Positions 33,417-42,973 are shown, counted from the first letter of the stretch. The stretch is DNA of 64,000 nucleotides from Planctomycetota bacterium (GCA_016779205.1 JADHOC010000011.1:100243-164242); one strand, 5' to 3'. Made by a program: numbers and translations. The notes: generated from the letters alone by a model not told the origin.

Positions 33417-33725
33417 CGTTCGAGCTCCTCGGCCGCGGGGCGAGCGATCGGATCGTTCAGGCTGCGGGGGGAGGTCATGCGCGTGGAGGAGGCTCGCTAC
33501 GCCCCCCCCATTAGACGAGAAGCGGGGGGATCGGGGCACGCACCGACCCCGGGGAGCGCCCCGGTTTGCTGAACGCTGACCCACCGCGGACCTCGCCCCG
33601 GGTCCGCGAGGGGGGCCCTGTCGCGTGTCGATTCGAGGCACTCGCAGGAAGCGCGCCCCCCCCCTCAAGCTAGGGGCCCACTCCGGTCGTTCTCAACCTC
33701 GGCGCCGCGCGCGGCCCAGATCGCC
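33417..33725. other. 309-bp divergent intergenic region between DUF58 operon and DUF2959 gene
   Basis: Holds the Shine-Dalgarno above, a minus-strand AT-richer patch (TCTAAT near 33510-33515) that may be the operon's -10, and a hairpin CCGGGG-agcg-CCCCGG at 33549-33564 followed by only three T. No gene was recognised. Start-to-start orientation means both transcripts should begin here. Confidence 0.5.
33425..33430 (-). promoter_or_regulatory. Shine-Dalgarno GAGGAG of the DUF58 gene
   Basis: GAGGAG with an 8-nt spacer to the ATG at 33416. Notable because almost every other start in the window lacks such a site. Confidence 0.55.
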
Positions 33726-34430
33726 ATGAAGAACTCCACTCGACTCTGCCTGCTCTCCCTCGTCGCTCTGCCCCTCACCGCCTGCCAGTCCGGCGGCTAC
33801 ATGTCCTCGGTGGCGCTGACGGGCGCCGAGAGCCGACAGCATGTGGTGGAGGCCATCTCGGAGGGCGTCTCCGAGCAACAGGTCGCCGAGGACGAGTTCG
33901 AGGCCGCCGGGCGCATGCTCGCGAGCATCCAGGTCGCCAGCGAGGCCGAGGCCTCGAAGCTCTACTCGGAGTACCTGGACCAGATCGATCGCTGCGCCCG
34001 CCACGTCGAGCGCTTCAACGAGCAGATCACCGTCCTCCAGACGGGGGCCGAGAACCTGTTCGTGGACTGGGAGGCCGAGCTCGAGCAGTTCACCAGCGAC
34101 GCCATCCGAGAGCAGAGCTCTCGCCGGCTCGAGGCCGCTCGCAGCGGCTTCGCCCTGCTGCACGACGAGCTCATGGGCGTGCACGGCCAGATGGCGGCCA
34201 GCCTCTCCACCCACAAGGACTACGCGCTCTACTTCAACCACAACCTCGCGGGCTCCAGCCGCGAACTGCTCGGTGAGGAGAACAGCCGCTTCATGGCGAC
34301 CATGGCCGCCATGAACGAGGACTGCAAGGTCGTCGAGTCTGACGCTCGGACCTTCAACGAGCGGCTGGCCGGCCCCGCGGAGTCGCCCGCCAAGGTCACC
34401 AAGCCCGAGGGCGAGGGCGCCGCTCAGTGA
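33726..34430 (+). CDS. DUF2959-family lipoprotein
   Basis: 234-residue lipoprotein: the signal peptide ends in the lipobox LPLTAC with Cys20. The mature protein is all-helical, and its middle fits DUF2959: EAASKLYSEY-type spacing, then NLFVDWEAELEQFTSDAIRE, RRLEAARSGFALLHDEL and ALYFNHNLAGSSRELL. DUF2959 proteins are usually found in gammaproteobacteria and some other marine bacteria, and have no known function; a coiled envelope-associated role is likely. The C-terminus is Lys/Pro/Glu-rich. Divergent from the DUF58 operon, and convergent with the DUF748 gene with 13 bp between stops. Confidence 0.85.
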   Translation: MKNSTRLCLLSLVALPLTACQSGGYMSSVALTGAESRQHVVEAISEGVSEQQVAEDEFEAAGRMLASIQVASEAEASKLYSEYLDQIDRCARHVERFNEQITVLQTGAENLFVDWEAELEQFTSDAIREQSSRRLEAARSGFALLHDELMGVHGQMAASLSTHKDYALYFNHNLAGSSRELLGEENSRFMATMAAMNEDCKVVESDARTFNERLAGPAESPAKVTKPEGEGAAQ

Positions 34431-34443
34431 GCGCCCGGAGGGT

Positions 34444-37400
34444 CTAGAAGCTGAAGAAGCCGAGGATCCTGCCGAAGAAGCCCTTTGGAGGCGTACCCGC
34501 CCGGGTCTGGATGACGATCCGGCTCCGGGCGCCGTTCTGCTCGGAGTCAGGCTTCGGAACCCTGGGCCGCTTGAGGTTGATCCGGGTCTGATCGACGCCC
34601 GCGCGAATCAGCGCGCGCATGAGGGCGTCCATGCGAGACTGGGCGATGTCCAGCGCCACGCGCCTACGACGCCGCTCTGCCTTGCCCGCGGCGTTCCGCC
34701 CCAGGAGGGCCGCGACCTGGTCCACGCTGCTCTCGACCTCACCGAGCTCGCGGGAGAGCCGGACGAGGTCCGCCTGGGCCTCCTGGAAGTCTCCGGTCCG
34801 ACCGAGCGCGAGGGACGCCCGCACCTCGACGGCCAGCTCCCCGCGCTCCCGAGAGAGCTCGTCCCGCTTGCGGCGCAGGGACTGGAGGAGCTTGAGCGCG
34901 ACGTCACTGTCCGGGTTGGCGAGCTCCCGCGCCCGCTCGATATCGTCGGTGCCGAAGTGGTGGACCCCCTCGATCTCGAGCAGCGGGTCCTTTGCCATGG
35001 CCTTGACGATGGCCGCGAGGGGCGGAGCGAGCTCCCGGTCCACGTGGGCGCTGCCCACCTCGAAGTCGACCTCCGCCGTCATCCCCGCGTACTTCGGCGT
35101 CCGATCTCGCCCCCCGACCAGACCCCCGAGGCCGACCACGTCGGTCACGGAGCCGACCGCGCGGAGCGGCGCGGCCGCGAGGGCCTCCGTCACCAGCCGC
35201 AGGAAGGCCGCCGAGGCCTTGGCGGAGATCTCGGCCAGCCCCATGCTCGATCCTCCGCCGAAGTCGAAGGCGAGCGGCAGGCGGATCTCACCCTGCTCGT
35301 TCTTGAGCACGAAGATCACGGTGTCCAGGGGCGCCGGCAGCTTGAGGAAGCGGGAGATCGGTCCCCCGTCGGGCTCCGAGAGGGAGAGGTGGGCGAGGCT
35401 CACCGTGGAGTCCACGTGACCGCCGCGGCTGCCCGAGAGCCGCGTCCGAGAGTTCACGTCGAGGACCCCGTCGCCGATGTCGATCCCCGAGTCGATGGCC
35501 GCGCCGCGCAGGGCCGTCAGCTCCAACCCCTGGAGCGCAACCTGCAACCACCCGGAGGTCGACGGGTACAAGGTCAGCTGCCCGGAGGACACCAGCTCGC
35601 GGAACAGCGGCCGGTCCTCATAGGTGACCGTCTCGGCCTCGCGCGAGGAGACGGCGCCCGCGACGCCCTCGGCCACGCCCCGGATGAGAGAGGTCTGCTC
35701 CAGGCGCACAGGCAGGGAGACCTTCCCCCCGCCCAGCGAGAGCGAGTACCTCAGTGGCCGCGGCTCCGTCAGCATCCGGCTGCTCAGTCCACGCACCTCG
35801 GCATCCAGCGCCACCAGGGGGATGGAGAGCACGGGCGACAGGGTCTGATCCTCGTAAAGGAGGTCCAGGTCTCGCAGCAGGAGGTCGTCGATGGCGATGT
35901 TCGACCGTGGCGTCCGCGGGGCGCTCTCCCCCGCAGCGACCTCACCCTCCGGAGCCTGCGGCGCGGGATCGGCGTCGCTCGGCGCCCCCGGATCGGTCTG
36001 CGCCCCGGCACCGGCCAGGGGCTCCTCCTCGCCCGCGGCCCCCCCCCCGCCTTGGGGTTCGACTGCGCCTTGGGGTTCGACTGGGCCTTCGGGTCCGCCC
36101 GTCGGGCCCGGGGTCTCCTCGGCGTCCGGCACCACGAGCACCCCCGCGACCTGGAGCCCGCCCTCCACCCGGCGCAGGATCGCGCGCGGGTTCTCGATCT
36201 CGACGCGCCGGAATTCATAGCGCCCGACGCGCGGGGCGATGTTGCTCGCGTCCAGCGAGAGGAGGTCCAGCCCGAGATCGATCGGACCGCCCGCGGTGCC
36301 GCGCAGCGCGAGGTCGTTCACCTCGAGACCGAGCCCGAAGCCGTTCCGCAGGTCGAAGTCCAGCGGACCGCTCCGCCGCCAGCGGAACTCGCTCTGGATC
36401 GAGACCGAGAGGCTCCCGCCGTCGAGGCCCGTCTCGCCCGCGGGCACCTGGCGCTCGGGGAACACGGAGCGGAGGAACCCACCATCCAGACCGTCGAGCT
36501 GCATCGTCCCGTCGAATCCGGGTTCTGGATCGAACGGAGTGAGCGACAGGTCGAGGGTGAGCTCGGTGTTCCCGGGCGCGGCGCTCGCGGTGATTTCGAG
36601 CTCCACGGGCGGCGCGTCGTCCAGGAAGTCCGCGCCCTCGAACGCGATGGCGTCCTTCAGTCGGACCCTCGAGGTCGCGACGAAGGGGGCCTCCGTGGTC
36701 CCCTCGGTGGAGAGCTGGAGCCGCTTCAGGCCCAGGTCGAGCGCCCCGACCCTGACGCTCTCCAGGCGCCGGCGCGGCCCGGGCCTGAGGCCGGGATCCT
36801 CCGTCGACACCTCCGCCCCATCCAGGGGCAAGAGGTCCACGCCCGCCACCCTGAGCCCGCCCCCCGTCAGCCGAACGAGCTCGATGGCCAGGTCGTCCAC
36901 GGTGACATCACTCACGTCCACCACTCCACCGGCGACGTCCAGCCGGGGGACGTTGAGGCGGAGGAGCGATGCGCCGAGCAGGGGACGTTCGGCGTCGCGT
37001 TCGCGCAGGTCAAGGTCCTCCACCTCGACCGCCAGCGCATCGCCGCCATCTGTGGGCTGGCGCCAGCTCCCCTTCACGTGGGCCCGGGCCTCGCCTCGCG
37101 TGAGGCCCAGCGATACGCCGGGCGGCATGAACCACTGCACCGCCTCCCGTGCGAGGCCCTCGATGGTGAGCGCGAGGTCGACCGAGAGCGCCTCGGGGTC
37201 GGGCTGAACGCTCCCCGAGACGCCCCATCGGGCCCCGCCGGACTCGACCTGTACCGTGACCGTGGCGGGCGGAGCCCCTGCGCCTGGCGCGATGTCCTGG
37301 ACACCCAGCGTCGCGTCCAGGACCACCGGGGGCCCGCCGCCGTCGGCTCGATCCACGAGGGTGACGTTCGCGCCGTTCACCTGCGCCTCGCCGACGCTGA

Positions 37401-39921
37401 GCCATCCGGAGCGAGCCGCGGGCTGGGAGGCCGCCGAGTCGTCCCCCGCAGGCACACCGGACGCGCCCCCGTCCGCTGCGGGGTCCAGCGCGCGCATGCC
37501 GAGGGCCACCCAACCCCCATCTCCGTCCCGTTCGAGCCGGAGGCGGGGCTGGTCCAGTCGGATGGCCTCGATGGCGGCGGTGACCCCGGCCCCGCTCCGC
37601 AGGCCGTCGACCCGAAGCTCCTTGAGGTCCAACCACTCGGTCGGCTCGGTCCCCGCGCGGTCCTCCAAACGGACGGGGCCGACGCGTAGGGAGAGGTCGG
37701 GGCCTCCATCCGACGCTCGCAGGCCGAGGTCGAAGCGCGCGTCGAGCGAGCCGTCCTCGAGCACGGAGCGAACGCCGAGGAACTCCATCCACTCCTCGAG
37801 GGGGTCCAGGTTCAATCCCCGGACCGCCGTCTCCCCGCGGACCCGAAGGAGCCCTTCCTCGGACCCATCGAGCGCCACCGAGGCCGAGAAGTCCTTGGCG
37901 ACCCGGATCTTCCCCTTCGCCGTGGCGACGAACGTCTCCGCCGCCGCGCCGGCGCCTTCCGCCCGCCCGGCGGTCAGCGCGATGGGCCCGATGGTCACCG
38001 GCATCAGGTCGCTCCCATCACTGATGAGCTCGAGGCTCTCGAACTGCAGGTCCAACCGCGGCAACCAGACGTCGGGGACCGCGAAGGGCGCGGAGGGCGC
38101 GGCTTCGTTGGCGCTCTCCGGCTCAGGCGCGGCCTCGACCGAACGCCCCTTGGGGGGCAGGTTGAAGCGGAGGCCGACCCCCTCGATGGAGTCGTCCAAA
38201 CGCCGCCTGACGCGCCCCCGCGCGCCGCTGACCTGAGCGTGGACCCCGTCCTCTCCGCCGACGGCGATGTGGGCCACGTCCACCGCCGCGAGCTCCGCGC
38301 CGGAGTCCGTCACGCGCAGCCCGCGGGCCGAGAAGTCGAGGCCGTCCACGTCCAACCGGTCCAGCTCGAAGGAACCCCGCTCGAAGGCGGGCGCGATCCC
38401 CGCGAGGGCGAGGTAGGGGGCCAGCTCCTCGGGAGAGACGCCGTCGAGCTTGATCCCCCCGCCCCCCACGAAGCGGGGCGCGACCGAGTCGATCCTGCCG
38501 TCGAGGCGGATCTCCTCGACCACGCCAGGGATGGTCCCCGACAGCTGGACCGAGGAGGCGGGAGCTCCGCTGGCCGAGGACACAGGCCCGGCCGTGAGGG
38601 TGTCGAGCTGGGCGGTGAGCCGGTGCCCCTCGCCCAGGTCTCGGTCCGTGAAGGAGAGGCTGCTGTCCTTGAATTCGACGCGCTCCAGGGACCACTGCAG
38701 CGACGGCGAGGGCGACGGCTCACCAGTTGTATCCCCGGGGGCCGGGCCCTCGACCGGCGCCTTCGCCGTCGCAACGGAGGGCGCGCCGGTCGGAGCGGAG
38801 CTCTGCCCGGGAGCCGGTCCGAGCCCCGCGAACGTCAGCGTCCCGTCGGCCTCGAGCGCCGCTTCCGCGACGAGGCCCTGCAGGAGGACGGAGCCGACCT
38901 CGAGGACGCCCGCGCCGAGGGTGTCCACTTGCACCTGGAACTGCTCGAGGCCCAGGGCTTCGACCCCGTCCGCGCGGATCCCGGTCCTGTCGAGGGTGAG
39001 CTGCGCAGCGACCTGCTCGGGGTTCCCCTCGAGCGGGCTCGCGGTGAGCTGGAGCCGGGCCTCGGCGAGGAGACGCTCCGCTCGCGGGTCCAGTCCGGCG
39101 GCGACGAAGAGCCCGCGCGCGGCCGCGGGCCTCAGCCCGGCGAGGGTGAGCTCCAGGGAGAGGTCCGCGCCCTCCGAGCGGAGCGCCCCGGTGCCCCGGA
39201 TCCGGAAGAGGTCCAGGCACTCGGCGGAGACGACCCGCAGGTCCAGCTCGGCGGGTCGCCCCTCGGCGCCCAGATCGGTGAGGGTCAGGGAGGTCCTGCT
39301 CGTGAGGTCCACCGGCGGAACCGCCTGGAGGTCGCGGACCCGGACTCCCAGGTCCTGGATTCGAGCCTGGGTGATCTCCAGGGGGAGATCGAAGAGGATC
39401 GGCCCGGGGGGCGAGGGCTCCGGGGGGGCCGAGGGCGCGCCGGAGCCCATCAGCGGCGCGAAGTTCCAGGGCCCGACGGCGTCCCGATCCAGGTGGAGGC
39501 GGGCGCCCTCCAGCACGAGGCGCTCTACCCGGAGGCGCCCCTTCAGCAGCGCCCCCGCGTCCACGTCGAGCACGACGATGGCGGCGGCCACCATGGGCGT
39601 CTCGTCGGGCGCGCCCTCGATGGAGCCTTCGCCCGCGGCAGACTTCGGAGAGAGCCGCAGCCCTCCGATCTCCACCCGGGCATCCAGCAGGTCCAGCTCC
39701 AACGAGGCCCACTCCCCCTCCAGCCCTCCGGCTGCGAGCGCCGCCCTCGCAATCGGCGTCAGGCCCACGCCCAGCGCCAGGCGCACCCCGACGACCAGCG
39801 CCGCCAGGATCAGGAGTCGACGCCGCCAGCGGCGAGGCCGGGCGGCTTCCTGGGGCGCTGCGCCCGTCGCCAGGGCGTCGTCCTTGGTCGGCGTGGGGTC
39901 GCTCGCGGTGGGGTCGGTCAT
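34444..39921 (-). CDS. giant AsmA-like/DUF748 envelope protein
   Basis: 1825 residues. One N-terminal membrane helix at about 33-52, then a very long beta-repeat region, as in AsmA-family and DUF748 proteins, which form elongated hydrophobic grooves and are implicated in lipid transfer between membranes. Typical DUF748 features near the C-terminus include DTVIFVLKNEQGEIRLPL and the HFGTDD-ERARELA segment. The last 200 residues are helical and end GFFGRILGFFSF, an amphipathic tail. A Pro/Glu/Gly-rich linker at about residues 1270-1340 is encoded partly by an 18-bp tandem repeat. Start ATG overlaps the stop of the partner lipoprotein gene (ATGA). A lipid-bridge role is inferred from family only. 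Confidence 0.85.
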   Translation of the reverse strand: MTDPTASDPTPTKDDALATGAAPQEAARPRRWRRRLLILAALVVGVRLALGVGLTPIARAALAAGGLEGEWASLELDLLDARVEIGGLRLSPKSAAGEGSIEGAPDETPMVAAAIVVLDVDAGALLKGRLRVERLVLEGARLHLDRDAVGPWNFAPLMGSGAPSAPPEPSPPGPILFDLPLEITQARIQDLGVRVRDLQAVPPVDLTSRTSLTLTDLGAEGRPAELDLRVVSAECLDLFRIRGTGALRSEGADLSLELTLAGLRPAAARGLFVAAGLDPRAERLLAEARLQLTASPLEGNPEQVAAQLTLDRTGIRADGVEALGLEQFQVQVDTLGAGVLEVGSVLLQGLVAEAALEADGTLTFAGLGPAPGQSSAPTGAPSVATAKAPVEGPAPGDTTGEPSPSPSLQWSLERVEFKDSSLSFTDRDLGEGHRLTAQLDTLTAGPVSSASGAPASSVQLSGTIPGVVEEIRLDGRIDSVAPRFVGGGGIKLDGVSPEELAPYLALAGIAPAFERGSFELDRLDVDGLDFSARGLRVTDSGAELAAVDVAHIAVGGEDGVHAQVSGARGRVRRRLDDSIEGVGLRFNLPPKGRSVEAAPEPESANEAAPSAPFAVPDVWLPRLDLQFESLELISDGSDLMPVTIGPIALTAGRAEGAGAAAETFVATAKGKIRVAKDFSASVALDGSEEGLLRVRGETAVRGLNLDPLEEWMEFLGVRSVLEDGSLDARFDLGLRASDGGPDLSLRVGPVRLEDRAGTEPTEWLDLKELRVDGLRSGAGVTAAIEAIRLDQPRLRLERDGDGGWVALGMRALDPAADGGASGVPAGDDSAASQPAARSGWLSVGEAQVNGANVTLVDRADGGGPPVVLDATLGVQDIAPGAGAPPATVTVQVESGGARWGVSGSVQPDPEALSVDLALTIEGLAREAVQWFMPPGVSLGLTRGEARAHVKGSWRQPTDGGDALAVEVEDLDLRERDAERPLLGASLLRLNVPRLDVAGGVVDVSDVTVDDLAIELVRLTGGGLRVAGVDLLPLDGAEVSTEDPGLRPGPRRRLESVRVGALDLGLKRLQLSTEGTTEAPFVATSRVRLKDAIAFEGADFLDDAPPVELEITASAAPGNTELTLDLSLTPFDPEPGFDGTMQLDGLDGGFLRSVFPERQVPAGETGLDGGSLSVSIQSEFRWRRSGPLDFDLRNGFGLGLEVNDLALRGTAGGPIDLGLDLLSLDASNIAPRVGRYEFRRVEIENPRAILRRVEGGLQVAGVLVVPDAEETPGPTGGPEGPVEPQGAVEPQGGGGAAGEEEPLAGAGAQTDPGAPSDADPAPQAPEGEVAAGESAPRTPRSNIAIDDLLLRDLDLLYEDQTLSPVLSIPLVALDAEVRGLSSRMLTEPRPLRYSLSLGGGKVSLPVRLEQTSLIRGVAEGVAGAVSSREAETVTYEDRPLFRELVSSGQLTLYPSTSGWLQVALQGLELTALRGAAIDSGIDIGDGVLDVNSRTRLSGSRGGHVDSTVSLAHLSLSEPDGGPISRFLKLPAPLDTVIFVLKNEQGEIRLPLAFDFGGGSSMGLAEISAKASAAFLRLVTEALAAAPLRAVGSVTDVVGLGGLVGGRDRTPKYAGMTAEVDFEVGSAHVDRELAPPLAAIVKAMAKDPLLEIEGVHHFGTDDIERARELANPDSDVALKLLQSLRRKRDELSRERGELAVEVRASLALGRTGDFQEAQADLVRLSRELGEVESSVDQVAALLGRNAAGKAERRRRRVALDIAQSRMDALMRALIRAGVDQTRINLKRPRVPKPDSEQNGARSRIVIQTRAGTPPKGFFGRILGFFSF
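36049..36102. repeat. 18-bp tandem repeat inside the DUF748 gene
   Basis: Unit GCCTTGGGGTTCGACTGC, two near-identical copies (36049-36066, 36067-36084) and a diverged third. It encodes six-residue repeats of type VEPQGA in the linker of the giant protein, so copy-number change stays in frame. Confidence 0.75.
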
Positions 39922-41417
39922 CGCTCGGCCCCCTGCGGCTCCGCGGCGGGAGCGGCCTCCGCCGACGCCTCGGCCCAGCTCCGGAGCGCCTCCCTGCGCT
40001 CACGCGCCGGTCCGAGCGGGTCGTACCCGGGCACCGTCACCGACAGTGTCGCGAGCCAGTCCGTGGCCCGCACCCGCGCCGCCGAGCTCGAGGACTCGAG
40101 GGAGATCTTGTTGTCGTCGATCAGCCTCGAGCGGAAGGAGGCGATGGAGGTGCTGGCGACGATCGCGTCCTGCACCACCCCGAGCTGCCGGCCGGCGTCG
40201 CCGGTGAACTGGAGCAGGAGCGCGCTGAACTCCTCCCCCAGCGTTCCCTCCTCCAGGCCCTCGAGGAGCTCGATCAGCACGTCGCGTTCCAGGCGCCAGG
40301 CGAGCGCGTCCTTGTCGCTCGCCAGGGCCCGCACGACCGGGCGGTCCGCGACCAGCCCACCCGTGAATTCCTCCAGCAGATCGTCGTCCGCGAGGAGGGC
40401 GAACTCACCGGCGAGCTCCGACTTGGTGCTGGCCGCGAGGTCCAGCAGGGCTGCCCGCCGGGACGCCGGATCGGACAGGGCGTCGATGCACTCCTGGAAG
40501 CGGATCAACTCGCGCTCCTGGAGCCGGAGCACCTGGCGACGCTGGGCCCCCTCGAGGGCCGCGTCCCGGACCTCGGCGCGGATCCGCTTCACCTCACCTT
40601 CCAGTGAGGCGCGCCTGGGTGGAGGGGTCGCCCGCAGGATCAGTGCCACGCGAAGATCACGCCCGAGCTCGAAGCTCGGCTCGGTCATGACCAGGAGCGG
40701 GCTGCCGTCCAGAGGCAAGCGCTCATCGAGGACGAGCACCTCCTCGCGCTGAGCTCGGCTGAGCTGGAGCTCACCGCTCACCTCATCGGCAAGGATGGAC
40801 TCGACCTCGTCGCGCATGGAGAGGGCCACCGCAAGGCCCCCGCTGCTTGCACTCTCCTGCCAGAACTCGACGCCGAACTGCCGGTCCACCAGCGCCTCAT
40901 CGTCGAACCGGACGCCATGGGCGAAGACCGTGGTCATCCGGGTCGCGACCCCGGGCATGGCGAGGCCCTCGAGGGACTCCATGCGCACCCCGCGGTCCGC
41001 GGGCAACGCCAAGAGGTCCTCCACGACTCGTGCCCCCTCCTCGCCCGCGAGGAGCCGGGCCCCGACCAGGACCCTCGGGTGGGCGCCAGTGGGCTCGGGC
41101 CCGTTGCTCCCGAGGATCAGGCGCACGTGCTCCGGGAGGGGCTCGGCGGCCTCCGGGATCGGAGACTGGACCATCAGGAGATCCATCGAGACCCGGATGG
41201 CGTCCTCCTCCCGGAGGCTCAAGGACACCGCGGCCCCCTCCACCATGGGCCCACCCACCGGGTCCCCCCCGTAGTAGGTGACGAAGGAGATGATCTCGGG
41301 CGATCGCAGGGGTTCACCCCGCGTGGCGCAGCCGGCCCCGAGTCCGCCCGACGCCAGCACAGCCGCCGTGAAGAAGGCGGCGGCCAGGGGTCGGGGGCGC
41401 GGAGAGGGAGCGGGCAT
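39918..41417 (-). CDS. lipoprotein of unknown function, partner of the DUF748 protein
   Basis: 499 residues. The signal peptide ends GGLGAGC, a lipobox with Cys at about residue 30. The mature protein mixes a beta-rich half (about 40-220) with a helical half containing repeats such as LEGEVKRIRAEVRDAALEGA and LRLQERELIRFQECIDAL, likely coiled. No known family recognised. The ATG at 41417 has TATCTT 11 nt upstream. Translational overlap (ATGA) with the 1825-residue DUF748 gene suggests the two form an envelope complex, with this one anchored through its lipid. Confidence 0.78.
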   Translation of the reverse strand: MPAPSPRPRPLAAAFFTAAVLASGGLGAGCATRGEPLRSPEIISFVTYYGGDPVGGPMVEGAAVSLSLREEDAIRVSMDLLMVQSPIPEAAEPLPEHVRLILGSNGPEPTGAHPRVLVGARLLAGEEGARVVEDLLALPADRGVRMESLEGLAMPGVATRMTTVFAHGVRFDDEALVDRQFGVEFWQESASSGGLAVALSMRDEVESILADEVSGELQLSRAQREEVLVLDERLPLDGSPLLVMTEPSFELGRDLRVALILRATPPPRRASLEGEVKRIRAEVRDAALEGAQRRQVLRLQERELIRFQECIDALSDPASRRAALLDLAASTKSELAGEFALLADDDLLEEFTGGLVADRPVVRALASDKDALAWRLERDVLIELLEGLEEGTLGEEFSALLLQFTGDAGRQLGVVQDAIVASTSIASFRSRLIDDNKISLESSSSAARVRATDWLATLSVTVPGYDPLGPARERREALRSWAEASAEAAPAAEPQGAER

Positions 41418-41428
41418 GGCGGGGGCTG

Positions 41429-41434
41429 AAGATA
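41429..41434 (-). promoter_or_regulatory. -10-like TATCTT, 11 nt before the lipoprotein start
   Basis: Minus-strand TATCTT in the 46-bp gap after the NUDIX-MBL gene, so the lipoprotein-DUF748 pair has its own likely promoter. Confidence 0.42.
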
Positions 41435-41463
41435 GCCGCGAGCCCTGGCGTTCGTAGGTGAAC

Positions 41464-42954
41464 TCAGCGCTTCTCCGGCGTCCGCCACATGCCCGTCGCA
41501 ACTTCCTTCGCGAGTCCCTCCTCGGCGAGCTTGTCCAGCCCGGCCCGGAGGGAGCGGGCGGCCACGGGGAGCAACTCCTCGGCCACATCGGCGTAGACCC
41601 GCGCCACCAGCGCGGGCTCGGACATCGGTGCGTCTCCGAGGGCGCGGACGAGGGACTCCTCTCGCCGCGCTCGGTGTTCGAGGTAGCGGTCGAGGAGGAC
41701 CGGACCATCGCTCGCCACCGGGCCGTGGGCGGGGTGCAAGACCTCCCCTCGGCCCATCAGGTCTCGGACCCGCTCGAGGCTCGACAGGTACGTCGCCAGG
41801 TGCCCGTCCGGGGGATCGATGACGATCGTCGAGACGGTGGAGACGAGGTCCCCGCCCAGCACGGCCCCGTAGCGAGACTCGCGGAAGACCAGGTGCCCGG
41901 GGGCGTGGCCCGGGGTGTGCAGCGCGGTCAGGGTCCACCCCGGCTCGCCGTCGGGCGCCACCCCCAGGGGGAGCTCCACGCCGTCCGCGAGGGCCCTGGT
42001 GTTGTCCACCTCGAGGGTGAGCCTGGAGAGCGTCTCCGCGTGGGCGAGCACCGGAACGTCGTAGCGTCTCGCGGTGGCCTCCACCGCGCCCACGTGGTCG
42101 GGGTGGTGATGGGTCACCAGGACGCCGACGAGCTCGGCGCCCCCGGCACAGCGCTCGTCGATCAGGTCGAACAGTCGCCGCTGCTCCGCCGGGTCCGTCG
42201 GCGCGGGGTCCACCACGAACAACCGCTCCTCCCCCACGAGGTAGGCGTTGGTGGTGGTGGCCGGCGGGAGCGTGCGCGTCGCCAGGGGCGCCATCAGGAT
42301 CCCCGGCACGTTCCGGATGGGGTGCAGGCGCCCGGCCTCGAGCTCGCGACTGCGGCCGTCCATGGCGTCGAGGAAACCCCGCAGCCCGAGCTCGAGGAGC
42401 TGCTCGACCATGTACAGGACGGGCGGCGCCACCAGCCGCTCACCGCGGCGCCACGAGGCGAGGAGGTCCGCGGGCCGCTGGAACCCTCCGTCGACGAGCT
42501 CCCCCTCCACGATCACGGGGTCGAAGCCCTCCGGCGCCTCCACGTGGAGGAAGCGCGTGCGGTAGAGGACCGGGGCGAAGGGCGGCGTGGTCAACCGCGC
42601 GAAGGGTCGCGCCGCACCGAGCACGCCGGAGGTGCCGTCCAGGATCCTCCTGACCCGCTCTCCCGCGCCTTCGTCCCCGCGGTCGAGGAGCCCGTCGCGC
42701 TCCTCGAGCATCCCCTCGGCGCCTGCGGGCGCCAGGCCCACCTCCTCCACGAGCTCACGCAGGGCGCAGCGGCGATGGGCGTCATCGTGGTCCTCGTCGC
42801 CGTCGTGGTCGCAGGGGTCCACCACGCCACCCGGGAACGCCCAGTACCCGCCGAAGAAGCGGAGCTTGGGCGAACGACGGACCACGAGGACCTCGGGATC
42901 GTCCTCGGGCCCGCGGGTCACCAGGACGGCGGTGGCGATTCGAGTCCGTTTCAT
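41464..42954 (-). CDS. NUDIX hydrolase-metallo-beta-lactamase fusion protein
   Basis: 496 residues with two enzymes in one chain. Residues 1-190: NUDIX domain; the box ends RELVEEVGL (66-74), and between the PGG and that helix there is an Asp/His-rich insert (DPCDHDGDEDHDDAH), as in NUDT7/NUDT19-type enzymes, so a CoA- or nucleotide-diphosphatase is plausible. Residues about 215-430: MBL-fold hydrolase with THHHPDH at 281-287, LHTPGHAPGH and GGDLVS. The last 60 residues look like the winged-helix domain of LACTB2-type MBL proteins. Both halves look intact. TAGACT lies 9 nt before the ATG. The linked function might be clearing acyl-CoA or thioester damage products (inference). Confidence 0.9.
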   Translation of the reverse strand: MKRTRIATAVLVTRGPEDDPEVLVVRRSPKLRFFGGYWAFPGGVVDPCDHDGDEDHDDAHRRCALRELVEEVGLAPAGAEGMLEERDGLLDRGDEGAGERVRRILDGTSGVLGAARPFARLTTPPFAPVLYRTRFLHVEAPEGFDPVIVEGELVDGGFQRPADLLASWRRGERLVAPPVLYMVEQLLELGLRGFLDAMDGRSRELEAGRLHPIRNVPGILMAPLATRTLPPATTTNAYLVGEERLFVVDPAPTDPAEQRRLFDLIDERCAGGAELVGVLVTHHHPDHVGAVEATARRYDVPVLAHAETLSRLTLEVDNTRALADGVELPLGVAPDGEPGWTLTALHTPGHAPGHLVFRESRYGAVLGGDLVSTVSTIVIDPPDGHLATYLSSLERVRDLMGRGEVLHPAHGPVASDGPVLLDRYLEHRARREESLVRALGDAPMSEPALVARVYADVAEELLPVAARSLRAGLDKLAEEGLAKEVATGMWRTPEKR

Positions 42955-42963
42955 GGGGCGAGG

Positions 42964-42969
42964 AGTCTA
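42964..42969 (-). promoter_or_regulatory. -10-like TAGACT, 9 nt before the NUDIX-MBL start
   Basis: Minus-strand TAGACT; it overlaps by two bases the plus-strand TACGAT at 42968-42973, so the two divergent promoters would compete for polymerase. Confidence 0.42.
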
Positions 42970-42973
42970 CGAT
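42968..42973 (+). promoter_or_regulatory. -10-like TACGAT, 8 nt before the SGNH hydrolase start
   Basis: Plus-strand TACGAT; start codon ATG at 42982. The divergent starts are only 27 bp apart. Confidence 0.45.

Noticed and set aside
33549..33564. Hairpin CCGGGG-agcg-CCCCGG followed by TTT as a terminator
   Set aside because: Only three T, short stem, and it lies between two divergent starts where no transcript should end.
42938..42952. 15-bp identity (GAAACGGACTCGAAT on the minus strand) with the sequence just before the 51186 gene start
   Set aside because: One copy is coding (start of NUDIX-MBL), the other is a leader. A single 15-bp match in 64 kb of skewed composition is expected by chance.
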